In this document: in pieces, positions 1 to 6,079 of the stretch
How positions within the stretch are numbered: the stretch's first letter is position 1
Layout of the letters: the number at the start of each line of letters is the position of its first letter
Origin: JAAYBY01 sp964465385
Lineage (GTDB): Bacteria > Bacillota > Clostridia > Saccharofermentanales > UBA5734
NCBI GenBank assembly: GCA_964465385.1
Contig: CAYXIM010000050.1
Coordinates: 1 to 13,951, forward strand
DNA length: 13,951 nucleotides
Direction of reading: 5' to 3'
Program-made: the position numbers and the translations under genes
Notes under the pieces: model-generated
The model's database searches: none
Seen by the model: only the letters and a program-made list of their open reading frames with translations
What the model was told of the DNA's origin: nothing

Positions 1-464
1 AAGCCCAGCGTTTCACGAATGAATGCGATCAACAGCAAAACCAGGGTGTAGCCGACACCAGCAAAAAAACCATCCAGAAGAGACAAAAGGGGCGGGTTTT
101 TCTGCGCATAGGCCTCTGCCCGTCCCATAATGATGCAGTTGGTGATGATCAAGGCCACATAAGGACCCAGCGCCTTGCTGATTTCTGGCAAAAAAGCCTT
201 GATGACCAGGTCCACCAGGATCACATAGGTGGCAATAATCAGCGTTTGAACAATCATGCGGATTCTGCGCGGAATGAGGTTTCGTAAAAGGGACAAGGTG
301 AAGCTGGACAGGGCTACTGAAAAGGTCAGGCCAACACCCATGACCAGGGAATTGGCCATGAGGTTGGTGACTGCCAGACTGGAACAAATGCCCAGGATCT
401 GGCGCACCACCTGGTTTTCTGTCCACAGGTTTCTTTTAATCAGTTGCTTGATCGGCTCTGCCAT
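1..464 (-). CDS. nqrD: Na+-translocating NADH:quinone reductase subunit D (NqrD), 3' part cut by window edge
   Basis: This is a membrane subunit of the Na+-pumping NADH:quinone oxidoreductase. The visible 154 residues start at ATG 464, which shares one base with the nqrC stop (TGATG), so the two are probably translationally coupled. The protein is strongly hydrophobic with several membrane segments. It carries the two family cysteines in their usual contexts: C27 in GICSSLAV and C110 in ITNCIIMGRAEA. In studied NQR complexes the equivalent NqrD/NqrE cysteines bind an iron-sulfur centre within the membrane. The stretches RIRMIVQ and MGRAEAYA fit NqrD better than its Rnf relative RnfE, which is the main alternative. 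The family is about 200 residues long, so roughly 50 C-terminal residues lie off the left edge. nqrE and nqrF are expected next but are not visible. Confidence 0.93.
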   Translation of the reverse strand, partial: MAEPIKQLIKRNLWTENQVVRQILGICSSLAVTNLMANSLVMGVGLTFSVALSSFTLSLLRNLIPRRIRMIVQTLIIATYVILVDLVIKAFLPEISKALGPYVALIITNCIIMGRAEAYAQKNPPLLSLLDGFFAGVGYTLVLLLIAFIRETLG

Positions 465-1045
465 CAGGATGCCCTCCAGTCTGTCAGTGTATCCGTCAGC
501 AAACGGTTAAGCATGCGCAATACCGCTGATGACGTCGAGGTGGCACCGGTCACCGCATCCAGCTGGTCGCCATAGGTAAAGCCTTGGCTGTAGTCAATGG
601 CAACGCCACGGAATTGTTCTTTATACGCGCGTTCGCCTATGCGACCGCCCAACCCTGGCGTTTCATTTTGTTCGGTGAATGTGATGCCGACAACCGTCTG
701 CAGGTCAGCTGTGACCGCCAAATAGCCGCGGATGGTCCCCCACAGGCCAGCGCCTGAAAAAGGAAGGGCATAGGCCAAGACCTCGCCGCTTTCATTCCGA
801 TGTTCATAGGCTGTCAGCTCGCCGACCTTTGTTTGCTGGATGGTGCCGTCAAAACGATCCAGCACCTCTTGAGCTGACCCGCCGGTCTCCAGGCCAAAGG
901 CATCCAGTACAGCCTCTTTTTCGGCCACATCGTCATTGGCTGCGATACGCGGTTTGAGCCAGGTGTAGACACCAGCCAGGGCGCTCCCGAACACCAGGCT
1001 GAGCACCAGGATGAAGATCAAGGTTGCCAAATAACCGTCTTTCAT
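464..1045 (-). CDS. nqrC: Na+-translocating NADH:quinone reductase subunit C (NqrC), FMN-binding
   Basis: NqrC carries a covalently bound FMN on the outer face of the membrane and passes electrons within the NQR complex. The 193-residue protein has one N-terminal membrane anchor (about residues 5-28) followed by a soluble FMN-binding domain. The flavinylation motif is D163-A-V-T-G-A-T169; by family knowledge T169 is the residue that ApbE flavin transferase would modify through a phosphoester bond. Other family blocks are GAGLWGTIRGYLAV (98-111) and ETPGLGGRIGE (128-138). It is shorter than the roughly 260-residue proteobacterial NqrC. ATG 1045 overlaps the nqrB stop by 4 bases (ATGA), and the stop touches the nqrD start. 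RnfG is the nearest alternative, but GLGGRI and the neighbours favour NqrC. No apbE is visible in this window. Confidence 0.94.
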   Translation of the reverse strand: MKDGYLATLIFILVLSLVFGSALAGVYTWLKPRIAANDDVAEKEAVLDAFGLETGGSAQEVLDRFDGTIQQTKVGELTAYEHRNESGEVLAYALPFSGAGLWGTIRGYLAVTADLQTVVGITFTEQNETPGLGGRIGERAYKEQFRGVAIDYSQGFTYGDQLDAVTGATSTSSAVLRMLNRLLTDTLTDWRAS

Positions 1046-1995
1046 GCAGCCACCGCCTTTCGACGCGCCTTCACCTGGCGGACCTGGCGATCAATGAGCG
1101 GCACGAAGGTGTTGGCAATTAAAATAGCAAACATAGCCCCTTCAGCAAAGAGCGAGAAGGAACGGATGACCGCCGTGAGCAGCCCGATCAAAAGACCGTA
1201 AAGGATTTTGGATTCGAGCTGGGCAGGGGCGGTGACCGGGTCTGTCGCCATAAACACCGCAGCAAATAAAATCCCGCCGGTCATAAGTGAGAACAACGGG
1301 TTGGCTGAACTTGCACCGCTGAGTGATAAAACGGCACTGGTGGCCAGAAAACCGCCAAGGGTTGTTGACATGATGATCCAGGAGGCTGACCGGGTGGCCA
1401 GCAGATAAGCAGCAGCAAGTGCAATGAGAATGACGCTGGTTTCTCCCAGTGATCCGCTTCTGAACCCAATCAGGTGGTCAAGAACGGACCAGTCGGCGGA
1501 CGGACCGCCGGACACCAGCGGTGTCGCCCGGGTGATGGCATCCAGGCCCTGGTCGTAACGGATCAGTCCTCCCGGCCAGCGGGTAAAGGGGGTTGTCCAA
1601 CGCAGGGTCAGGTGGGCCGGAAAAGAGATATAAACAAAACAGCGCCCAACCAAAGCCGGGTTAAAGACGTTACGACCAAAGCCGCCAAAGACCCCCTTGC
1701 CAAAAAAGAGGCCAAAAGCAATGCCGACAGCAGCCACCCAATAGGGGGTGGATGGTGGTAATGTCAGTGTGAAGAGAAAACAGGAAACCAGAACAGATTC
1801 CGTCACTTTGGCTGCAGGGCCTTGAACCAGCCGCATAGCCGCATACTCCGTGATAAGGCCCGTGACACACACCACGACCAGTAACAACAAACTTCTGAAA
1901 CCAAACAAGAAAACAGAGAATAACAAAAGGGGCAACAGGCTGATGATCACCCGTCCCATAACCTTTTGTTTCTGGAAAACAGCCTTCAGTTGAAT
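1042..1995 (-). CDS. nqrB: Na+-translocating NADH:quinone reductase subunit B (NqrB), short form with probable ATT start
   Basis: This is the large membrane subunit of the NQR pump and a second covalent-FMN carrier. Family blocks include GGFGRNVFNPALVGR, GETSVILIALAAAYLL and MATDPVTAP; the rest is mostly membrane helices. The flavinylation site reads D-A-I-T-R-A-T-P-L (T146 if numbered from ATG 1959), with Arg where Gly or Ser is usual. I choose ATT 1995, giving 317 residues, for three reasons. A GGAGGG site ends 6 bases before it. The first ATG (1959) is 42 bases from that site and has no good site of its own. The 12 added residues, ending FQKQKVM, lead directly into the first helix. An in-frame TGA at 2019-2017 closes the frame upstream, and no ATG, GTG or TTG lies between. 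CTG 1989 is another candidate, and ATG 1959 (305 residues) is the conventional call. Proteobacterial NqrB, at about 410 residues, is much longer. Confidence 0.88.
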   Translation of the reverse strand: MQLKAVFQKQKVMGRVIISLLPLLLFSVFLFGFRSLLLLVVVCVTGLITEYAAMRLVQGPAAKVTESVLVSCFLFTLTLPPSTPYWVAAVGIAFGLFFGKGVFGGFGRNVFNPALVGRCFVYISFPAHLTLRWTTPFTRWPGGLIRYDQGLDAITRATPLVSGGPSADWSVLDHLIGFRSGSLGETSVILIALAAAYLLATRSASWIIMSTTLGGFLATSAVLSLSGASSANPLFSLMTGGILFAAVFMATDPVTAPAQLESKILYGLLIGLLTAVIRSFSLFAEGAMFAILIANTFVPLIDRQVRQVKARRKAVAA

Positions 1996-2001
1996 ACGAA
2001 A

Positions 2002-2007
2002 CCCTCC
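2002..2007 (-). promoter_or_regulatory. Ribosome binding site (GGAGGG) that decides the nqrB start
   Basis: GGAGGG on the minus strand, followed by six bases and then in-frame ATT (1995-1993). A short stem, CCCTG-AGG-CAGGG (2022-2010), ends immediately upstream and could tune access to the site. No ATG, GTG or TTG stands at a usable distance in the nqrB frame. Confidence 0.7.
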
Positions 2008-2042
2008 TTCCCTGCCTCAGGGTTAGTTGGAGATCTGAGTTC

Positions 2043-2071
2043 AGTATAACTGATGGTTTGGCTGGGTTCAA
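2043..2071 (-). promoter_or_regulatory. Predicted sigma-70-type promoter of the nqrB operon
   Basis: On the minus strand TTGAAC (2071-2066) and TATACT (2048-2043) are separated by exactly 17 bases. Each box differs from consensus at only one position. Transcription would start near 2036, giving a leader of about 40 bases before the nqrB start. It lies just after the csoR stop, so the nqr genes have their own promoter and nqrB is the first gene of the transcript. Confidence 0.75.
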
Positions 2072-2083
2072 TTACAGAAGGGG

Positions 2084-2350
2084 TCAGTCAGGCGTCATTT
2101 TCTGGATCAAATCAAGAATTTCAGCAATTTTTTCTTTTTCCTGTCCGCTTTCAAAGGCATCACGGACACAACTTTCCAGATGGGCCTGCATAACATCCTG
2201 GCTGGCTTTGCGCAAAATGGCACGTGTAGCCAGAAGTTGGTGGTAGATGTCCAGACAGTACCGGTCATCGTCAATCATGCGAAGCAGACCATCCATTTGA
2301 CCGCGCGCCGTTTTGATCAGCCGGGCAGCAGCCACTTTGTCCGCTTTCAT
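2084..2350 (-). CDS. csoR: CsoR-family copper-sensing repressor
   Basis: This small all-helical DNA-binding protein releases its operator when it binds Cu(I). Its 88 residues show the complete CsoR copper signature: C32, H57 and C61, with the same 25- and 4-residue spacing as the C36-H61-C65 set of Mycobacterium tuberculosis CsoR. The second-shell residues Y31 and E77 fall at the matching offsets. This sets it apart from FrmR (formaldehyde) and RcnR (nickel/cobalt) relatives and from CstR, which lacks the His. ATG 2350 overlaps the copZ stop by 4 bases (ATGA). It is the last gene of copA-copZ-csoR, so the repressor level should rise with the exporter it controls. Its likely target is the inverted repeat at 4877-4905 in front of copA. 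Confidence 0.93.
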   Translation of the reverse strand: MKADKVAAARLIKTARGQMDGLLRMIDDDRYCLDIYHQLLATRAILRKASQDVMQAHLESCVRDAFESGQEKEKIAEILDLIQKMTPD

Positions 2351-2577
2351 GACAACACCCCCTTCTTGTCTTCCACACGCCGGACGCTGTAACCGGCCTG
2401 ACGGACAGCTTCTATCAGTGCTTCATCGGAAACGGTTCCCTGTTTGATCGTCACAACCGCCTGTTTACGCTTGAGGTGGACGCGTGCCTGGACACCGTCT
2501 AGTTTGTTCAAGGCATCCTCCACTCTTTTTTTGCAATGCTCGCAGGTCATGCCATCAATGTCGAGTCTTTTTTTCAT
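2347..2577 (-). CDS. copZ: Copper chaperone CopZ (heavy-metal-associated domain protein)
   Basis: A 76-residue cytosolic copper carrier made of a single HMA fold. The metal-binding loop is GMTCEHC, with C12 and C15 as the Cu(I) ligands. The following helix (CKKRVEDALNKLDGV) and the closing AVRQAGYSV strand region are typical of the family. It would hand Cu(I) to the N-terminal domain or membrane entry site of CopA and may also load CsoR. The start overlaps the copA stop by 4 bases and the stop overlaps the csoR start by 4 bases, so translation of the three genes is coupled. The His after the first Cys (C-E-H-C) is common in CopZ proteins. A stand-alone mercury-type carrier is a less likely reading given the neighbours. 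Confidence 0.93.
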   Translation of the reverse strand: MKKRLDIDGMTCEHCKKRVEDALNKLDGVQARVHLKRKQAVVTIKQGTVSDEALIEAVRQAGYSVRRVEDKKGVLS

Positions 2578-4865
2578 GCTGTTTTCCTCCTTTTTGCCGG
2601 TCCTGGGTTTGAGGCACGGAAGCGCTTGAGGCGCAGGGCGTTGGTGACCACACTGACCGAGCTCAAGCTCATGGCCGCCGCTGCGATCATGGGGCTGAGC
2701 ATCCAGCCGAAGAAGGGAAAGAAGACACCTGCCGCCAGCGGGATACCAATCAGGTTGTAGAAAAAAGCCCAGAAGAGGTTTTGTTTGATGTTTCTTAAAA
2801 CAGCGTGACTGAGGCGCAAGGCAGTCACGGCATCGTTAAGATCATCTTTCATTAAAACCATGTCAGCCGCGTCGATGGCGATATCGGTTCCGGCGCCAAT
2901 GGCCAGTCCAACGTCTGCGCGTACCAGCGCAGGCGCGTCGTTGATGCCATCTCCGATCATGGCCACGCGTCTGCCCTCTTCCTGGAGCCGCCTGATCTCA
3001 GCTTCTTTTTCAGACGGCAGGACACCGGCTTTGACAGCTGTCAGCCCCAACTCCAGTTGGACAGCCCGAGCTGCTTCTTCCGTGTCTCCTGTCAACAGGA
3101 TCAGATCCAACCCGTCTTCTTGAAAACGTTTGATAGCCTGCCGGCTGCTTGCCTTGATGGTGTCTGCCAAGGCCACCAACCCGATCAAGCCCTCCTCATC
3201 GGCCAGGAAAACAACTGTTTTCCCTGCCTGTGCATATGGCATCGCCTTAGGTTGAGCGTCCTGATGGATACCCGATTCACGCAACCAGGCTGCATTACCC
3301 GCAAAAAGGCGCTTGCCTTGATAGTCGGCTCGAACGCCACGTCCTGGAATCGATTCAAACGCATCAACAGGCGCCAGGTCAAGGTCCAGAGCCCGCGCAT
3401 GGCTGACAATGGCCTGGGCCAGGGGGTGTTCTGAATGGTATTCGAGGCCAGCCAGCAGGGACAAAAAAGCCTCTTGCATCATGGGCCGGTAAACAAGCAG
3501 GTCCGTCACCTGAAAGACCCCTTCCGTCACGGTCCCTGTTTTATCCAACACAACCGTGTCAATGCTGTGTGCTGCCTCCAGCGCTTCTCCGGAACGGATT
3601 AAAATGCCGTGTTTGGCTGCCTGTCCAGTTCCAACCATGATGGCAACCGGTGTGGCCAGACCCAGCGCACAGGGGCAAGAAATAACCAACACAGCAATGG
3701 CCGCTGACAGGGCAAACACAGCGTTCTGCCCAACCAGGAGCCAGACCAGCCCGGTCACCAGGGCGATCACAAGCACAACCGGAACGAAAAAACCGCTGAT
3801 ACGATCTGCCAGGCGGGCAATCGGTGCTTTAGAAGCCGCTGCTTCTGAGACCACGTCGATAATACGTGCCAGGACCGTTTGATCTCCCACCCGGGTCACG
3901 CGCATGACCAGTGTGCCGTTGAGGTTAAGGGTGGCTGTGGACAGGGGGTCTCCTGTTTGTTTGTCTACAGGCAGGCTTTCACCGGTCAACATCGATTCAT
4001 CAACCGCGGAGCTGCCGCTTTCAACAACGCCGTCCACTGGGACGCTGGATCCGGGGCGTAGCAGGACCAGGTCATCGACGCGCACCTCATCAACAGCGAC
4101 GGTTTCCTCTTGGCCATCTCGCAAGAGCACAGCGGTCGGCGGCTTGAGGGCAATCAGGCTTGAAATGGCCTCTGTTGTTTTGCTCTTGGATCGGCTTTCC
4201 AGGTACTTGCCCAAGGTAATCAGGGTTAAGATGGTGGCCGCTGATTCAAAATATATGTTTTCTGTGTACAGGGCCGCCTGAGCCAGATCTCCCGACCCCA
4301 AGGCATTGCCCATCTGGTAGAGGGCAAAAATCCCATACGCCACCGCTGCCGAAGACCCGATGGCAATCAGCGAATCCATGTTGGGACTTTTATGAATCAG
4401 GGTGCGAAAACCAATCGAGAAGTAACTGCGGTTGACCAGCAAAATGGGCAGTAAAAGCAAAAACTGTGTAAAGGACCAGGCGAATGGACCTGTATCAGGA
4501 GCCAGGCCCCGCGGCAGGGGCAAGCCAACCATGGGCCCCATGGACAGCACCATGAGAACCACCAGAAAGGCAGCAGAGAGCCAAAAACGTCTTTTAAAAG
4601 CCTGGGTTTCAGCGACTGCAGGGTCTTCAGCCAAAGAAGCAGCTTCTTTCAAGCCATCATCTTGGCTGGCTTCATAGCCGGCCCGTCTGACAGCCTCCAG
4701 TATGGGCCCATCTACATTGGTGCCCTCTTCGGCTTCCACCAACATCCGGTGGCCCAGCAGATCAACCGAGACCGTCAAAACCCCGTCGATCCCAGAAACC
4801 GCCCGCTCAACCGCCGCCGAACAGGCCGTACAAGTCATCCCTGCAACGTTGAATTTCTTTTTCAT
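2574..4865 (-). CDS. copA: Cu(I)-exporting P1B-type ATPase CopA
   Basis: This inner-membrane pump uses ATP to export Cu(I) from the cytoplasm. The 763 residues carry one N-terminal HMA domain with GMTCTAC (C12, C15), then eight predicted membrane helices. The phosphatase loop has TGES at 294-297, the transmembrane metal site CPC is at 397-399, and the phosphorylated Asp is D441 in DKTGT. The nucleotide-binding His-Pro is in SEHPLA (478-483), and the hinge GDGINDAP is at 638-645. The last two helices hold YN (703-704) and MSLSS (732-736), which together with CPC are the signature of Cu(I)-specific P1B-1 pumps rather than Zn/Cd pumps. The start ATG has an AGGTGA site a few bases upstream. It is the first gene of copA-copZ-csoR, with its own promoter and operator just upstream. 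Confidence 0.96.
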   Translation of the reverse strand: MKKKFNVAGMTCTACSAAVERAVSGIDGVLTVSVDLLGHRMLVEAEEGTNVDGPILEAVRRAGYEASQDDGLKEAASLAEDPAVAETQAFKRRFWLSAAFLVVLMVLSMGPMVGLPLPRGLAPDTGPFAWSFTQFLLLLPILLVNRSYFSIGFRTLIHKSPNMDSLIAIGSSAAVAYGIFALYQMGNALGSGDLAQAALYTENIYFESAATILTLITLGKYLESRSKSKTTEAISSLIALKPPTAVLLRDGQEETVAVDEVRVDDLVLLRPGSSVPVDGVVESGSSAVDESMLTGESLPVDKQTGDPLSTATLNLNGTLVMRVTRVGDQTVLARIIDVVSEAAASKAPIARLADRISGFFVPVVLVIALVTGLVWLLVGQNAVFALSAAIAVLVISCPCALGLATPVAIMVGTGQAAKHGILIRSGEALEAAHSIDTVVLDKTGTVTEGVFQVTDLLVYRPMMQEAFLSLLAGLEYHSEHPLAQAIVSHARALDLDLAPVDAFESIPGRGVRADYQGKRLFAGNAAWLRESGIHQDAQPKAMPYAQAGKTVVFLADEEGLIGLVALADTIKASSRQAIKRFQEDGLDLILLTGDTEEAARAVQLELGLTAVKAGVLPSEKEAEIRRLQEEGRRVAMIGDGINDAPALVRADVGLAIGAGTDIAIDAADMVLMKDDLNDAVTALRLSHAVLRNIKQNLFWAFFYNLIGIPLAAGVFFPFFGWMLSPMIAAAAMSLSSVSVVTNALRLKRFRASNPGPAKRRKTA

Positions 4866-4876
4866 TTCATCACCTC

Positions 4877-4905
4877 ATAGACACCACCCCGGGAGGGGTG
4901 TCTAT
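4877..4905 (-). promoter_or_regulatory. Probable CsoR operator in front of copA (29-bp inverted repeat)
   Basis: Two perfect 9-base arms, ATAGACACC and GGTGTCTAT, flank an 11-base GC-rich centre. Inside it a second, tighter symmetry CACCCC-GGGA-GGGGTG resembles known CsoR operators, which are G/C tracts bordered by A/T. The repeat covers the predicted transcription start (about 4901) and stops roughly 12 bases before the copA start, so bound repressor would block initiation. The same bases could form a hairpin in the leader RNA close to the ribosome binding site. Confidence 0.72.
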
Positions 4906-4907
4906 TA

Positions 4908-4936
4908 AGCGTATCGCATCAGCTGCAAGCTGTCAA
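4908..4936 (-). promoter_or_regulatory. Predicted promoter of copA-copZ-csoR
   Basis: A perfect -35 box TTGACA (4936-4931) is followed after 17 bases by TACGCT (4913-4908), a weak -10 box with three of six consensus bases. A TTAATA further downstream offers an alternative with a longer spacer. The promoter begins only 10 bases after the cysK stop codon, and the operator palindrome follows it directly. Confidence 0.65.
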
Positions 4937-4946
4937 CAGGCACGCT

Positions 4947-5891
4947 TTAAAGTTGATCTGGCTGTGAAAAAACAGGCAGGGACAGGTAGCGGTCTCCTGT
5001 ATCTGGCAAAACAACCACGATCATCTGGTCCGCTCCGTCGGCTCTTAAAGCCAGCTGGACGGCTGCATGAACAGCTGCGCCTGAAGACAGGCCGACCAAA
5101 AGCCCTTCATAGCGGGGCAGCTCCCGGGTGGCGGCCAGTGCCTCCTCATCCGTTACGGTGATCACCTCATCGTAAACAGACTGATCCAATACCTGGGGGA
5201 TAAAGCCGGCACCAATGCCCTGGATCTTGTGGGGGCCCTTATAACCTGCTGACAAGACCGGCGATCCTGCTGGTTCAACAGCAACAACCCGCAAGCCCGG
5301 CTTTTTCTCTTTCAGGTAAGCGCCGGCTCCTGTGATGGTGCCGCCGGTTCCAACACCGGACACCAGGCAGTCCACACGCCCCTTGCTCGCCTGCCAGATT
5401 TCCGGCCCGGTGGTTTGGTAGTGGATAGCCGGATTGGCTGGGTTGGAGAACTGCCCGGGAATGAAGGCGCCCGGGATCTGATCGGCCAGCTCTTCTGCTT
5501 TCTTCATGGCGCCTGGCATGCCTTCCGCTCCCGGGACCAGCACCAACTCAGCGCCGTAAGCCTGCAGGAGCTGCCGACGCTCATGGCTCATGGTGTCGGG
5601 CATAGTTAAAATGACCCGATAGCCCTTGACTGCCCCGATGGCTGCCAGCCCGATGCCGGTGTTGCCACTGGTTGGCTCGATGATGACCGAACCTGGCCGA
5701 AGTTGCCCCGACCGCTCTGCGGCCGCAATCATTTCCGCCGCAATACGGTCCTTGACGCTGCCGGCCGGGTTTGCACCCTCCAGCTTGCCAACAATCGGTG
5801 TTTTGAGCCCCTTGGCACTGCTATAACGGCGCAGGGTCACCAATGGGGTTTGGCCAATCAGTTCCGTCATGTCTGAAGCACATTTGTTCAT
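4947..5891 (-). CDS. cysK: Cysteine synthase A (O-acetylserine sulfhydrylase)
   Basis: This PLP enzyme makes L-cysteine from O-acetylserine and sulfide in the cytoplasm. Of 314 residues (typical length about 310), the key ones are all visible: the PLP lysine K47 in NPAGSVKDR, the substrate loop TSGNTG (74-79), the PLP-phosphate loop GTGGT (181-185), and SSGAA (269-273). The late block is LPDTGDRYLS (295-304). The GPHKIQGIGAGFIP block (219-232) is typical of CysK. ATG 5891 has a GGTGA site about 7 bases upstream; a second ATG seven codons later has none, so the first is preferred. It reads toward copA with no terminator visible between them. I found no S-box or T-box leader. A weak -10-like TACGAT at 5957-5952 is the best promoter trace, without a convincing -35 partner. 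Confidence 0.95.
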   Translation of the reverse strand: MNKCASDMTELIGQTPLVTLRRYSSAKGLKTPIVGKLEGANPAGSVKDRIAAEMIAAAERSGQLRPGSVIIEPTSGNTGIGLAAIGAVKGYRVILTMPDTMSHERRQLLQAYGAELVLVPGAEGMPGAMKKAEELADQIPGAFIPGQFSNPANPAIHYQTTGPEIWQASKGRVDCLVSGVGTGGTITGAGAYLKEKKPGLRVVAVEPAGSPVLSAGYKGPHKIQGIGAGFIPQVLDQSVYDEVITVTDEEALAATRELPRYEGLLVGLSSGAAVHAAVQLALRADGADQMIVVVLPDTGDRYLSLPVFSQPDQL

Positions 5892-5963
5892 CTTATTTCA
5901 CCAGGCTTTCTTCTTTGTTCCGTCTTTTTTTAGGCACCAAGTCCTCAGCTAATCGTAACACAA

Positions 5964-5977
5964 GTGATTTAAATCAA
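5964..5977. promoter_or_regulatory. FNR/CRP-like palindrome between cysK and the ECF gene
   Basis: Read on the minus strand the 14 bases are TTGATTTAAATCAC. They match the FNR-type pattern TTGAT-N4-ATCAA at nine of ten defined positions and contain the perfect 12-base palindrome TGATTTAAATCA. The site sits between two divergent genes and could serve either. No regulator gene of this family is in the window, and an AT-rich palindrome this short can arise by chance. Confidence 0.4.
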
Positions 5978-6041
5978 CTGTAACAAGCATCCCTTTTTGG
6001 CAGCAGCTTTCGTTGACACCTCTGCGCTTCCTTGTTACAGT
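5977..6041. repeat. 11-bp perfect inverted repeat in the cysK/ECF divergent promoter region
   Basis: ACTGTAACAAG at 5977-5987 is exactly inverted as CTTGTTACAGT at 6031-6041. The right arm contains the -10 box of the plus-strand gene, and the arm centres are 54 bases apart, close to five helical turns. A third partial copy, GTAACA, occurs at 5955-5960. Both arms lie upstream of the predicted plus-strand transcript, so this acts as DNA, not an RNA hairpin. It looks like a two-site operator, but I cannot assign the regulator. Confidence 0.5.
6013..6041 (+). promoter_or_regulatory. Predicted sigma-70-type promoter of the ECF S-component gene
   Basis: TTGACA (6013-6018) is a perfect -35 box. After 17 bases comes TACAGT (6036-6041), which matches four of six -10 positions. 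Transcription would begin near 6048, about 32 bases before the ATG at 6080. The -10 box overlaps the right arm of the 11-bp inverted repeat. Confidence 0.75.
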
Positions 6042-6079
6042 AAACGCGCACCATTATGGCCCAAAGAAAGGAGAGCCCC

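Noticed and set aside
1..1995. Reading the nqr genes as an Rnf complex
   Set aside because: The first-listed motifs (GLGGRI and DAVTGAT in subunit C, LIITNCIIMGRAEAYA and RIRMIVQ in subunit D) fit Nqr better, and no rnfB or rnfC is present in the visible part.
2058..5161. Plus-strand open frames opposite copA, csoR and cysK
   Set aside because: They lie antisense to well-conserved genes, lack ribosome sites and give low-complexity, Arg/Ser-rich products, typical of shadow frames in GC-rich DNA.
6056..6079. Earlier ATG for the ECF S-component gene
   Set aside because: It would add eight residues but has no ribosome binding site, while ATG 6080 has AGGAGA at five bases. It also sits almost at the predicted transcription start.
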